Source: Clostridia bacterium
Lineage (GTDB): Bacteria; Bacillota; Clostridia; Lachnospirales; Lachnospiraceae
Reading direction: 5' to 3'
DNA: 64,000 nt
Assembly (NCBI GenBank): GCA_910575245.1
Contig: CAJTEN010000018.1
Coordinates: 1-64,000 of the forward strand
The position numbers and the translations under genes are program-made. Below, piece after piece: positions 54,251-63,671 of the stretch; the first letter of the stretch is position 1; each line of letters starts with the position of its first letter. The notes under the pieces were generated by a model. That model did not search any database. It had not been told where the DNA came from and saw only the letters and a program-made list of their open reading frames with translations.

Positions 54251-54680
54251 TGCCGGTATGTATTTGTTTTGAAAGGTGTATTTCCTCATCATCTCCGTAT
54301 CCAAGTTCTTCATATACGGATCTGGCAGTTAGATTTTCTTTTCCGGTCAGAAGCTCAAAACCTGAAACGGAATAATGTCTGATGCAATAGTCTTCTGCAA
54401 AAGAGATCATTGCGCTTGCGATTCCGTGTTTTCTGTATTCTTGTCTGACATATACTTCGGTGATCTCCGGTACATACTCATGGTAGCAAAACGACTTTTT
54501 CAGCTGGATGCAGACAAAGCCGGCAAGCAGGCTGCTCTCTTCATCTACAACAACAATCTCCTGGGCGTTATTTATGAGAGAATCTCTTATATGCTCAGGG
54601 AGTGTGTCGCTTACGCCGTTAAACGCATCGTTTAGAAGCTTCAGTTGTTCTGCATCCTTTACAGTTGCTAAGCGTACCAT
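54234..54680 (-). CDS. GNAT family N-acetyltransferase
   Basis: A 148-residue single-domain GNAT: VRLATVKDAEQLKLLND at the start, the acetyl-CoA loop VYVRQEYRKHGIASAMISFAED and a final beta-strand region around GYGDDEEIHLSKQI. AGGAGAAAAGG precedes the start. It converges with and overlaps the end of the broken peptidase-E gene by 17 bases. The substrate amine is unknown. Confidence 0.9.
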   Translation of the reverse strand: MVRLATVKDAEQLKLLNDAFNGVSDTLPEHIRDSLINNAQEIVVVDEESSLLAGFVCIQLKKSFCYHEYVPEITEVYVRQEYRKHGIASAMISFAEDYCIRHYSVSGFELLTGKENLTARSVYEELGYGDDEEIHLSKQIHTGIKSWL

Positions 54681-54852
54681 GGCCTTTTCTCCTAATCTTC
54701 TGCGCTGTGATTAGCTTAATTATACAGGATTAAGTTGAGAAATGGAATAGCTTTTATGTTTTCAGATTTACTAAACCCGCAAAGTCTGGAAGCAAAAATT
54801 TTATTTGATGCTTTTTCGGGAATATAAGTATACTGACCAGGCCTGTTACGGA

Positions 54853-55713
54853 TCAGGAGGGGATTGAATTCCTGCGGGGAAGCGTGAGGGAGACGGATTT
54901 CAAGAGAGGAAAATTCGTATTAAGCCATCTTGCCACGCCGTCCTCGTGATTGCTTTCGATGACCGCCGTAGCTTTTTCTTTTAATTCGTCAACCGCATTG
55001 GCGACCGCATAGCGCTCGTCCGCTATGTCAAACATATCCGTATCATTTTTACCGTCGCCGAATACGACCAGCCGGTCACACCCAAGGAGTTCCTTCAGCT
55101 GCAGAATGGCATGAGATTTCGAGGCGGATTTCGGCATGATTTCCAGCCACTGCGCCTTCGTATAGAGGTCTTTTTGATAGACGCAGTGAAAGGTATCTTT
55201 ATATTTTTCGTATAAAGGTTCCAGAACCGCTGGTTTGTCAATGCAGGTGATATAGAAACAGCTGCCCTGTGTCAACGCTTCCGTGCTGCTAACGGCATTG
55301 GTGCGGATATCGCCTTTCCGGCTGTCATGGAACATGCGCATTCCGGAAGTGCATTTGTCTTCAATAAAAGAAAACTTTTCGACTCCGTTAATATAGGAAT
55401 ATACGATGGGATATACATGTTTCCTGAACAATTCCGTGAAAACATCTTGTATGGTATCATCAAAATAGTTGGCAATCATGATCTCTCCGGTAAGATGCTC
55501 CATGACAAATGCTCCGTTATATACAATGACAGGGATATGTGCATTCAGGCCTCTTGTGACCTTCTTTGCCGTGACCAGCGATCTGGCCGTGGCGTAGGAA
55601 AAGAGCATACCCTGTGCAGTCAGGGTATTGATTGTATGATTGGTATATTCCGAGGTGGTTTCGTCGCTGCGAAGGAGCGTCCCGTCCAGATCGGATACAT
55701 ATAATGTTTTCAT
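54853..55713 (-). CDS. Cof-type HAD hydrolase
   Basis: A 286-residue phosphatase of the HAD superfamily, subfamily IIB. Motif I is SDLDGTLLRS with nucleophile Asp8 and Asp10; the cap domain spans about 85-190; motif III/IV is SKSHAILQLKELLG with VVFGDGKNDTDMF. Typical substrates are sugar or nucleotide phosphates, including FMN and pyridoxal phosphate. AGGAG upstream supports the start at 55713, not the 63-residue longer frame. Confidence 0.93.
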   Translation of the reverse strand: MKTLYVSDLDGTLLRSDETTSEYTNHTINTLTAQGMLFSYATARSLVTAKKVTRGLNAHIPVIVYNGAFVMEHLTGEIMIANYFDDTIQDVFTELFRKHVYPIVYSYINGVEKFSFIEDKCTSGMRMFHDSRKGDIRTNAVSSTEALTQGSCFYITCIDKPAVLEPLYEKYKDTFHCVYQKDLYTKAQWLEIMPKSASKSHAILQLKELLGCDRLVVFGDGKNDTDMFDIADERYAVANAVDELKEKATAVIESNHEDGVARWLNTNFPLLKSVSLTLPRRNSIPS

Positions 55714-55816
55714 GCGTAAGACTCCTGTTGAGTGGAAGGTAAAGTCCCGTGACGGATTGCGTCCGGGGTTACTATTCACAGTCCCCAACCGTTCATAGTA
55801 ACCGTCCGGGGACGAT

Positions 55817-56272
55817 CTATGTTCTGTGGATATACATTCTTGACATGTCCGGTTCGCCGTCTCCCCATACCATACAGAAAAATTCCCAGCCGTATCGTTC
55901 ATAGAAGGACGTGTGGTCTGTCAGAAGATATAAAGTGTCAATTCCCTGCTCCTTCATATCGGTACATACGTAATTCAGCAAGGCGCCGGCAACTCCCTGG
56001 CAGCGCCATTCTTCTTCCGTGTATACGGCACAGACATTAGGTGCCAGGTCTTTTCTGTTGTGGAAATCATTCTCGATTACGCCCAATCCGCCGATTATGG
56101 TATCCTGTTCCAGAGCCAGATACCATTGGGGAACGGCATTTTTCCCTGTCAGGCATTCTTTCATACTATCCAGATATGCATCGTAAGGGATCCCCCATTT
56201 TTCATGGAACCACCGGGCGGCGGTTTCCAGGATGTCGGGTTTGTCTGTCAGACGTATTATTCTGTAACACAT
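55817..56272 (-). CDS. GNAT family N-acetyltransferase
   Basis: A 151-residue GNAT of the group that includes aminoglycoside-acetyltransferase-like proteins of Clostridia: ETAARWFHEKWGIP near the start, GGLGVIENDFHNRKDLAPN, and the acetyl-CoA loop EEWRCQGVAGALLNYV, with LYLLTDHTSFYERYGWEF as the terminal strand-helix. It may be cotranscribed with the HAD gene downstream (104 bases). Role unknown. Confidence 0.9.
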   Translation of the reverse strand: MCYRIIRLTDKPDILETAARWFHEKWGIPYDAYLDSMKECLTGKNAVPQWYLALEQDTIIGGLGVIENDFHNRKDLAPNVCAVYTEEEWRCQGVAGALLNYVCTDMKEQGIDTLYLLTDHTSFYERYGWEFFCMVWGDGEPDMSRMYIHRT

Positions 56273-56389
56273 GTGTCTTTTCCTCCGAAGATGTGGGTTT
56301 GGAGTGCCGGCGGTTGGCAGATTGTTTCTTTCATCGTATCATATTTTATGATATAAGTCTTTATCTTTTTGGGTTCAGATATCATCAAC

Positions 56390-56749
56390 CAATGTCATGA
56401 TGCTGGGGTCAAAACTACTTACAAGCAGGAATTGTGTTAATTGTATAAAAATTGTTTGGTAAATTGCCAGATTTAATAATTGTAAAACATGCTTAAAACA
56501 AGTATAATTCATACACAATTAACACAATTTGCTTACCGATGACCTTTTGACCCCAGCATCATGTCATTAAGTTAAGTCTATACACAGCGTCTGATATGAT
56601 AGGATTCTCCTTAGGACCACCCCCCCTAACGCCGGTACTTAATGAGGTTTTCCACGAATTTAGTACCGCTGCGTTTGGAACTGAGCGAAAGCGCGTCCTC
56701 AGGAGATTCCTATCATGTCAGGCGCGTCCGGCTTAACTTAACGACATTG
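56390..56749. mobile_element. Outer miniature element with 10-bp target duplication, interrupted by a nested element
   Basis: Ends CAATGTC (56390-56396) and GACATTG (56743-56749) are exact inverse repeats. Imperfect arms continue inside: ATTAAGTTAAG (56566-56576) with CTTAACTTAA (56732-56741), and TGATAGGATTCTCCT with AGGAGATTCCTATCA. The direct repeat TATCATCAAC stands immediately outside both ends (56380-56389 and 56750-56759). A central stem (GGTACTTAATGAGG with CCACGAATTTAGTACC) completes the fold. Without the insertion at 56399-56560 and one copy of its duplication it would be about 191 bp. No coding content. Confidence 0.8.
56399..56560. mobile_element. Inner miniature element (GATGCTGGGGTCAAAA ends) with 7-bp target duplication
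   Basis: Sixteen-base perfect inverse ends, 56399-56414 and 56545-56560, continue imperfectly to ~50 bases (AATTGTGTTAATTGTAT against ATACACAATTAACACAATT). The flanks are the direct repeat ATGTCAT (56392-56398 and 56561-56567). Removing the element and one repeat restores the left end of the outer element, so it inserted second. The 162-bp interior is A/T rich and non-coding. Confidence 0.85.
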
Positions 56750-56961
56750 TATCATCAACAGTAACAACCGGTTACTTTTCACGGGTCAGGAATGCGCATT
56801 CCGTGAGAACATAATTCAAGTGTGACGGCGGTCTTTCGTTGACAATGCCGGCCAAAGAATGTTATAAAATAGGAAAAGAAGCTTAAGAATCCTGTACTTG
56901 CACCGTACATTTCATAGGAATTCGTATTCGGGAAGAGATGGAGGCACAAGTAAGATAATAG

Positions 56962-56982
56962 TTATAGTAAACGACATAACAA
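56962..56982 (+). repeat. Single arm of the TTATAGTAAACGACAT repeat in the GH13 leader
   Basis: Sixteen bases identical to the arm of the palindrome at 4264-4279, extended by AACAA as at 6711-6715. No partner arm is nearby. It ends two bases before the GAGGAGGG ribosome site of the alpha-glucosidase gene, so insertion or excision of an element has shaped this leader. Confidence 0.75.
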
Positions 56983-56997
56983 GAGGAGGGAGTGTTC

Positions 56998-58653
56998 ATG
57001 ACATCAGAAAAAGACTGGATTAAAGATTTGGTTATATACCAAATATATCCCCGCAGTTTCTACGATGCCAATGGGGATGGAATCGGAGACTTGCCGGGGG
57101 TACTGCAAAAGCTTGATTATCTGGAGGAACTGGGAGTGAACGCCATCTGGCTGTCGCCGGTGTACCGCTCACCCAATGATGACAACGGTTACGATATCTC
57201 CGGCTATCAGGAAATTATGGAGGAATTCGGCACCATGGAGGACTGGGAACGTCTGCGGGATGCCTGCCGGAAGAAGGGGATACGAATTATTATGGATCTG
57301 GTGGTGAATCACTCCTCTGACGAGCATCCCTGGTTTCTTGAGTCACGGTCGGGCCGGGAGAACAGCAAGAGTGAATATTATATCTGGCGTGACCCTGTGG
57401 ATGGGCATGAGCCTAACAACTGGGCTTCCGTCTTTGGCGGCAGTGCCTGGGAATATGTGCCGGAACGGGGACAATACTATTTCCATTATTTTTCCAGGAA
57501 GCAGCCTGATCTCAACTGGGCATGCCCGCAGCTGCGGGAGGAGATTTTCCGGATGATGGATTGGTGGGTGGATAAAGGGGTGGAAGGCTTTCGGGTAGAT
57601 GCTATCAGCTATCTGGATAAGCCTCAGGATTTTCCGGACTCTGCCCAGCCTGCCCAGCCGGACGGATATTCTTTTCCGGACTGTCTGGCGGGACGTCCCG
57701 GCACCCATGCCTATATTCGGGAGATGAACAGACGTGTCTATGCACCCCGTGGTGTGCTGACGGTGGGAGAGGTTTCGGCGCCTACCGTGGAAGAACTGGG
57801 CAATTATGTGCGGACAGGACGGGAGGAATTTGATATGGCCATTCCCTTTGTTCCGCCTGAGGTGGAGATTGCCACCTGGTCCCCGGAAAAGCTGAAGTGT
57901 GATATTCAGGAAAGCTACGAAGCGTTGAAAGAAGACGGCTGGTGGGCACGTTTCTTCAGCAACCACGATAAACCAAGGCAAGTATCTCTTTATGGTGATG
58001 ACGGGCAGTATTGGGAGGTTTCGGCGAAATTCCTGGCGATGTTTCTACATAGTCTGCCTGGTACGCCCTTTGTGTACCAGGGGGAAGAGATCGGCATGAC
58101 AAACGTAAGGTTTTCTTCCATAGAAGATTATAATGATCTGGGTACCCGGAATCAGTACCGGCAGAATCTGCTTTCCGGCATGTCGCCGGAAGACGCCTTG
58201 GCTCAGTCGCAACCGGAGAGCCGGGACAATGCCCGGACGCCCATGCAGTGGGACGGTTCTGCAAACGGCGGCTTTACGACAGGTACGCCATGGCTGAAGG
58301 TGAATCCGAATGCGAAGAAGATTAACGTGGAGGCCCAGCGTCAGGATGCCTGCTCGATTTATCAGTGCTACCGGCGGTTGATTGCCTTGCGGAAGACGTC
58401 TTCGGCATTGACTCGAGGAGAGATGACGTTTCAGGAAACAGGATGCAAGGAAGTGATAGCCTTTACACGCAGTACGCCTGAGGAGACATTGCTGATGATC
58501 CATAACTTTTCCCGACAGGAGCACACCATTCCGGATGAGCTGTTGAAAGGAGCCGGAGAGGTACTGCTGTCCTCCTATGACAGGGAAGGCGGCTACCGGG
58601 GGCCTGCACTGCGGGCATATGAGTCCGTGATCTTCCGAATGGAGAAAGAGTAG
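56998..58653 (+). CDS. GH13 alpha-glucosidase / oligo-1,6-glucosidase
   Basis: A 551-residue cytoplasmic enzyme of the GH13 subfamily that hydrolyses isomaltose, maltose or related oligosaccharides. Conserved regions: DLVVNHSSDEHPWF, GFRVDAISYL with nucleophile Asp201, LTVGEVSAP with acid/base Glu258, FFSNHDKPRQ with Asp324, and the calcium-type loop DANGDGIGDLPG. Length agrees with MalL/oligo-1,6-glucosidases. GGAGGG lies 7 bases before the ATG at 56998; a GTG at 56992 is possible. No transporter is adjacent. Confidence 0.94.
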   Translation: MTSEKDWIKDLVIYQIYPRSFYDANGDGIGDLPGVLQKLDYLEELGVNAIWLSPVYRSPNDDNGYDISGYQEIMEEFGTMEDWERLRDACRKKGIRIIMDLVVNHSSDEHPWFLESRSGRENSKSEYYIWRDPVDGHEPNNWASVFGGSAWEYVPERGQYYFHYFSRKQPDLNWACPQLREEIFRMMDWWVDKGVEGFRVDAISYLDKPQDFPDSAQPAQPDGYSFPDCLAGRPGTHAYIREMNRRVYAPRGVLTVGEVSAPTVEELGNYVRTGREEFDMAIPFVPPEVEIATWSPEKLKCDIQESYEALKEDGWWARFFSNHDKPRQVSLYGDDGQYWEVSAKFLAMFLHSLPGTPFVYQGEEIGMTNVRFSSIEDYNDLGTRNQYRQNLLSGMSPEDALAQSQPESRDNARTPMQWDGSANGGFTTGTPWLKVNPNAKKINVEAQRQDACSIYQCYRRLIALRKTSSALTRGEMTFQETGCKEVIAFTRSTPEETLLMIHNFSRQEHTIPDELLKGAGEVLLSSYDREGGYRGPALRAYESVIFRMEKE

Positions 58654-58684
58654 GCTTACGCCGGGGATGGCAGGAGGTGCAGAT

Positions 58685-58885
58685 ATGAGAAAATTGTTGG
58701 TATTCCGTATACTGTGTGTGGTTCTTCTGGCTGTGAGTGTTGCGGCGCTTTATATAGAAATCTACCGCAATGATATCGGAAGCATGGCCGCTGTATATGT
58801 GTGGGCAGGGTTGGCAATTGCAGGTTTAGCCGGGAATGCAGTTGGCGCTCTGTATGATTATCTGCGTGTGAAGGATAAGGTGTAG
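58685..58885 (+). CDS. Small two-span membrane protein (66 aa)
   Basis: A 66-residue protein with two hydrophobic helices (about 5-23 and 32-53) and a charged end (YDYLRVKDKV). AGGAGGTG lies 7 bases before the ATG at 58685. It follows the GH13 gene by 31 bases and precedes a terminator, so it is the second gene of that unit. No family is recognised; perhaps a YiaA/B-like small protein. Confidence 0.7.
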   Translation: MRKLLVFRILCVVLLAVSVAALYIEIYRNDIGSMAAVYVWAGLAIAGLAGNAVGALYDYLRVKDKV

Positions 58886-58888
58886 AGC

Positions 58889-58913
58889 AAGGCTGCCGTT
58901 TCACAGGCAGCCT
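58889..58913 (+). terminator. Terminator after the GH13 unit
   Basis: A 9-bp stem AAGGCTGCC/GGCAGCCTT around a 7-base loop, followed by a weak T-containing tract. Confidence 0.75.
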
Positions 58914-58989
58914 TTAGCATAATATATTTATATGGGGAGCAATGTCATTCAAAAGTTCTTCCCATAACGAAAAACAGGAGGTTGTGAAA

Positions 58990-61900
58990 TTGAAAAAACG
59001 AATTCTTTCAGTCGTTTTGGCACTGAGTTTGTGTGTTTCTTCCCCGTCAGTGGCGTACGCATATCAGGAAGATTTTTCGCAGCAGGAAGATACTGCTGCA
59101 GGAGAGGCCGCAGAGGGCTCGGACATGAGTAACGATGTGTCTGACGGCCCGGAGGAAGCCCCACCGCAGCAGGATGATGCTGCTACGGACGGGAACACAG
59201 AGGGCTCGGACAGCAGTGACGATGTGTCTGACGGCCCGGAGGAAGCCCCACCGCAGCAGGATGATGCTGCTACGGACGGGAACACAGAGGGCTCGGACAG
59301 TAGTGACGATGTGTCTGACGGCCCGGAGGAAGCCCCACCGCAGCAGGATGATACTGTTACAGACGAAACTACAGAGGGCTCAGACCGCAGCGATGATGTG
59401 TCTGACGGCCCGGAAGAAGCCCCACCGCAGCAGGATGATGCTGCTACAGAGGAAATCACAGACGGTTTGGACACAGGTGATGATATGGTTACTGACCCGA
59501 GGGAAGATCCTTTGCGGCAGAAGGATGCTGTTACGGAAGAAACACTGTTCGGACTGACTGCCCGCGACGGTACGGTCCCTACTCCGACGGAAGTTTATCA
59601 GGCCATGATGGCACTGAAAGAGCAGGATGGGTATAAGGAGGGAACAACGTGGACCGACGATGAACCATATTCAGACACAAAGGGATATTACCGCTGGAAG
59701 GGCGGAACCCTTGGCGGAGTGAATATCGTTGCCGTAGGCTGTGTAGCCTTCGCTTTTATATTAAGCGATGCGGCATTTGGCAGTCTGCCGGCCAGGATGT
59801 ACGCACCGGGTGCGTTTTCATTTGAGGATATCAAAGTAGGAGATATCCTGCGGGTAAACACGGATACCCATACTGTGATTGTGCTCGAGGTGAGTGAGGC
59901 GGGCGTGGTGGTTGCCGAGGGAAACAACAGCGGTAAGGTTCATTGGGGAAGGGCAATTTCCAAGAATGATGTGATGAATAACACTAGTCATTATATCACC
60001 CGTTATCCGGAGGGCTATGTTTCACCAGATGACCCTACAGCCAACGACATAATCGGAGAGGGAACTCTTGGCGGAGGACTGACCTGGGAATTGACGAAAG
60101 CGGGTACACTTACCATCTCCGGAAAAGGAGCCATGCCCGACTTTAGCAGTACCGGAGAACAGCCGTGGAACGCTTACAGCGACAAGATCCGGAAGGCCGT
60201 TATCGGGGATGGCATTACCAGTATCGGTTCCTGTGCTTTTTGGGGCTGCGGGGTTCTCAGTGCGCAGCTTCCTTCCAGTGTGACAACAATTGGCAACAGT
60301 GCGTTTCGCAGCTCTTCGATGATTTCCGTGACCATTCCTTCCGGCGTGAAAACTATCGGGGACAGCGCTTTCCGTGACTGTCAGAATCTCAGCTCGGTGA
60401 CTTTTTCCGAAGGACTGGAAACCATCGTACAGAATGCGTTCCGTTCTTGCACAAGTCTTGAGTCGGTAGTCTTGCCTGCCAGTATCGGGGAGGTGGGAGC
60501 CGCTGCCTTTTATCAATGTACGGCAATGACAAGCGCGACGTTTGCTCCCGGCAGTAAGCAGGTTACGCTGGGCGACAACCTGTTTACGCAATGCTATTAT
60601 CTGATGAATGTAACATTGCCCATAAATATAGACTGTATTGGTGAGGGGATGTTTCAGAATTGCCATATGCTTCCAGGAGTAATCATTCCGCAGGGCGCAA
60701 AAAGCATTGGAGGGTCAGCATTTGCTTCCTCCGGCGTCAGTGTTGTCGTAATTCCGTACAGCGTGGAGGAAATAGGGATAGCCGCATTTTCAGCCTGTCC
60801 TCTGACTGATATCTACTTTACTGGTACCGAGGAGCAGTGGAATAGTATAAGTAAAATAGGTGATACGGCATCAACATTGTCAAAGGTGACGATACATTAT
60901 AATTACGTCCCTGACACCAAGCCGGATCCCGAACCAGATCCCGAACCTGATCCGGGTCCTGATGAAGGCGACGATGATCCGGCAGTCATTGACGGAAAGC
61001 TTACCGCTAATCCGAAAGCCGGAGAAGTGGAGGCGGGTACACGTGTCAGGCTCACTACGGAAGCAGAGGGCGGTAAGATTTATTATACACTGGATGGAAC
61101 GGTCCCTACTGTGAAAGGCGGGACTCCGTATACGGAAGAAACCGCAATTATTATTAACGAAGATACCACCATTAAAGCTATTGTCGTGACAGTTGGTGTA
61201 AATGAGGGAGAAGAAGTAATAACCGGAAAGAGTGAAGTCGCAGTCTTTCCGTATACAGTCAAGAAGGATGAAGAAATTGAAACATCCGCAACCGAATATG
61301 TAGTAACCTTTGTAGCCGGTTTGGCTGTATACAGACAGAAATACGAAGTAGGAAGCCTGATTTCCGAAATACCGGAGGGTGTATATAAACTCGTGGATAA
61401 TGCACCTATAGAGGGTCTTTATACAGACAGATTATTTACTGCCAAGTCAAAATGGAATCAGAATACTTCTGTCGTACTGGCAAATGTTACATTGTATGTA
61501 AGATATGCCAATAAGATTTCGGAAGATGAAGACGGAAATTCTTCCGGGGTTCTCGTTCAGGCTATTCCGGACCAGGTATATACGGGTGCTGATATTAAGC
61601 CGGATGTTGTAGTATATGCCGTAGACGGCACACTGCTTAAGAAGGGCAGGGACTATACGATAACGTATACAAAGAATGCTTCCACAAAGGCTAATATTGA
61701 CAGGAACGGAAATCCAATCGAGGGCGCAGCCCAGCCTTATCTTACGATCAAAGGTAAAGGAAATTATGATACGGAACCGGTAAAGGTAAGATTTAATATA
61801 ATCCCGGCTTCTATCGGAAGCGGAAGTACCTTTGCATCAGGCTTTTCTGCCAGGATAAATGAGTCAATCATACTTGGAAGCAAGCCTGTAGCCGCCGTAA

Positions 61901-63567
61901 CTTCCTTGAAGTATAAGAAAGCAATGACAATAGGCGCCGATTATACAGTGGCAATAACATATAATGGAGAAGACACAACAAAAGGAGTTACAACAGATGC
62001 TAAAGATTTGCCGGCTGTGAATGAAGAAGGTAACTACACGGTGACTGTCACGGGAACAGGCAATTACTGTGGTACGGTTACGAAGACAATCAGCGCTTCC
62101 GATAAGGATCATTTATTGAGCAGCGCTGCTGTTAAGCTGGGAAGCAGTATTAAGAGATTAGATTTTGAGTCCATCGGGACAGGAAGCGGCAAGATTGACA
62201 TGAACAACATTGCATCAGGTAAGGCAACTCCGGATTCCAGAAAGTTTACCGTCATCGCTAAAAACAAAGTTCCGCTTACTACAGATCAGTATACGTATAA
62301 AGTAGTTTATGCCAATGGTTCAACAACAACTCCCGCAGTCGGCAAGGCACAGCTGATTATTACGGCAAATCCTGGTTCAGGTTACTTCGGTTCCAAGTCG
62401 GTGCCCTTTACTGTTGTAGGTAAGACTGCAAAAACAGGTGTTACTGTAGGCGATGCTACAGGCAGGCTTGCGGATGTAGTTTATACCGGCAAGGCACATA
62501 CTGAGTACAACAATGTTGAAGTCAGAACGGTCAGTGATCAAAGACTATTAGTCCATAAGAAAGACTACACGATCACATATAAGAACAATATCAGGAAGGG
62601 TACTGCTGCCATGACTTTCACGATGCTGCCTGAATCAGGTTATACGGGAAGTATCAAGGCAACATTTAAGATTACCGCAGTAACAATAACGCCCGATTTG
62701 ATAACGAATGTAACTGACTTTACCAGGAGCGGTGATGCCGTTAAACTGAATAAAGCCGTCAGTTTCAGTAAAGCAGGAGTAAAACCTTCCGATATGGTTA
62801 CAATGAGTCTTGCCAGTGGATATACATTACAGGAAGGTACAGACTATACCGTAGCTTATAAGAATAATACCGCAATCTCAGACGGTACTAAGGTGCCGAC
62901 TATGACTGTTAAAGGGAAGGGCAGCTTTGCAGGTTCATATACAATAACATTTGATATTGTACCGGTTTCACTAGAAGAATTGTATAACACCGGTGACCTT
63001 GATGTGACGGTTACATCACAGGCATATAAGTCATCTGGCAGTGCTTATGCAGTTAAGGTTAAGCTGACAGACAAAGGCAAGACTCTGAGTGCGGGAAAGG
63101 ATTATGTACTCGGCGACCCTGTTGAAGCGGCAGCTGTCGAGACTTATTTGCATGGGGATGGCGCCCGGCCTGAAGTAACGGTTTCGGGCGACAAAGGAAT
63201 CAGCGGATGCTACACAGGAGAGATCCGTGTACCGCTTTCCTTCTATGATCCTGAAAACAAGATGACAGCCGGAAATGTAACGATCGAGTTTAAGGATGAG
63301 AATGGTAATGAGATAGAAGCGTATTATCGTAATGGAGCACAGGTAACTATGGACGATTATCTGCAGGTATATTTTACGGCGGCTGACGGAAGTAAAAAGT
63401 TACTTGACAAGGACAGCTATAAGGCTACATGGGGGAAGAATAACACAGCAGGAGACAGGAAAGGTACTGTTACGATCATCGGGCAGGGTAAATATGGCGG
63501 AAGCGTAAAATGTACGTTCCCTATCATGAAATTAGGTTTAACGACCGATGCTCCGGCACATGCATGA
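58990..63567 (+). CDS. Large secreted repeat protein: cysteine-peptidase-like, LRR_5 and Ig-like domains
   Basis: A 1,525-residue protein. The start is a TTG at 58990 with CAGGAGG upstream, giving a clean signal peptide (KKRILSVVLALSLCVSS to AYA). Then come four 29-residue acidic tandem repeats (about 43-158) and a decayed fifth. An NlpC/P60- or CHAP-like domain (about 200-335) has candidate Cys251 in VGCVAFAF and His294 in DTHTVIV. BspA-type leucine-rich repeats follow (about 355-620), a Pro/Asp/Glu linker, a CHB_HEX-type domain (YYTLDGTVPT), and about six bacterial Ig/MBG-like modules. There is no LPXTG or SLH anchor. Likely a secreted adhesin or wall-associated enzyme. Confidence 0.88.
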   Translation: MKKRILSVVLALSLCVSSPSVAYAYQEDFSQQEDTAAGEAAEGSDMSNDVSDGPEEAPPQQDDAATDGNTEGSDSSDDVSDGPEEAPPQQDDAATDGNTEGSDSSDDVSDGPEEAPPQQDDTVTDETTEGSDRSDDVSDGPEEAPPQQDDAATEEITDGLDTGDDMVTDPREDPLRQKDAVTEETLFGLTARDGTVPTPTEVYQAMMALKEQDGYKEGTTWTDDEPYSDTKGYYRWKGGTLGGVNIVAVGCVAFAFILSDAAFGSLPARMYAPGAFSFEDIKVGDILRVNTDTHTVIVLEVSEAGVVVAEGNNSGKVHWGRAISKNDVMNNTSHYITRYPEGYVSPDDPTANDIIGEGTLGGGLTWELTKAGTLTISGKGAMPDFSSTGEQPWNAYSDKIRKAVIGDGITSIGSCAFWGCGVLSAQLPSSVTTIGNSAFRSSSMISVTIPSGVKTIGDSAFRDCQNLSSVTFSEGLETIVQNAFRSCTSLESVVLPASIGEVGAAAFYQCTAMTSATFAPGSKQVTLGDNLFTQCYYLMNVTLPINIDCIGEGMFQNCHMLPGVIIPQGAKSIGGSAFASSGVSVVVIPYSVEEIGIAAFSACPLTDIYFTGTEEQWNSISKIGDTASTLSKVTIHYNYVPDTKPDPEPDPEPDPGPDEGDDDPAVIDGKLTANPKAGEVEAGTRVRLTTEAEGGKIYYTLDGTVPTVKGGTPYTEETAIIINEDTTIKAIVVTVGVNEGEEVITGKSEVAVFPYTVKKDEEIETSATEYVVTFVAGLAVYRQKYEVGSLISEIPEGVYKLVDNAPIEGLYTDRLFTAKSKWNQNTSVVLANVTLYVRYANKISEDEDGNSSGVLVQAIPDQVYTGADIKPDVVVYAVDGTLLKKGRDYTITYTKNASTKANIDRNGNPIEGAAQPYLTIKGKGNYDTEPVKVRFNIIPASIGSGSTFASGFSARINESIILGSKPVAAVTSLKYKKAMTIGADYTVAITYNGEDTTKGVTTDAKDLPAVNEEGNYTVTVTGTGNYCGTVTKTISASDKDHLLSSAAVKLGSSIKRLDFESIGTGSGKIDMNNIASGKATPDSRKFTVIAKNKVPLTTDQYTYKVVYANGSTTTPAVGKAQLIITANPGSGYFGSKSVPFTVVGKTAKTGVTVGDATGRLADVVYTGKAHTEYNNVEVRTVSDQRLLVHKKDYTITYKNNIRKGTAAMTFTMLPESGYTGSIKATFKITAVTITPDLITNVTDFTRSGDAVKLNKAVSFSKAGVKPSDMVTMSLASGYTLQEGTDYTVAYKNNTAISDGTKVPTMTVKGKGSFAGSYTITFDIVPVSLEELYNTGDLDVTVTSQAYKSSGSAYAVKVKLTDKGKTLSAGKDYVLGDPVEAAAVETYLHGDGARPEVTVSGDKGISGCYTGEIRVPLSFYDPENKMTAGNVTIEFKDENGNEIEAYYRNGAQVTMDDYLQVYFTAADGSKKLLDKDSYKATWGKNNTAGDRKGTVTIIGQGKYGGSVKCTFPIMKLGLTTDAPAHA
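59116..59463 (+). repeat. 87-bp in-frame tandem repeat (four copies) in the surface protein
   Basis: Period 87 bases is exact: units begin with GGCTCGGAC at 59116 and GGCTCGGA at 59203, and so on. Each encodes 29 residues around SDGPEEAPPQQDD. Copies 2 and 3 are nearly identical, copies 1 and 4 slightly diverged, and a fifth, decayed copy reaches about 59550. Because the unit is a multiple of three, copy-number change alters length without frameshift. Confidence 0.9.
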
Positions 63568-63577
63568 ATTATTTCAG

Positions 63578-63664
63578 AAGAATCGCCACAAAGCGATTCT
63601 TCAAGACGAAACTTAGATTTTCTTAGGCGGTGTCTTTTGACGCCTTAGAAAATCTTTTCGTCTT
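63578..63664 (+). terminator. Double terminator after the surface protein
   Basis: A first hairpin AGAATCGC/GCGATTCT (63579-63600) is followed by a long one: AAGACGAA (63603-63610) pairs with TTCGTCTT (63657-63664), enclosing TTTTCTTAGGCG paired with CGCCTTAGAAAA. The core 63622-63648 is the inverse of the hairpin in the tandem repeat at 25197-25221 (24 of 25 bases). A T-rich tract follows. Confidence 0.85.
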
Positions 63665-63671
63665 ATTTTAC

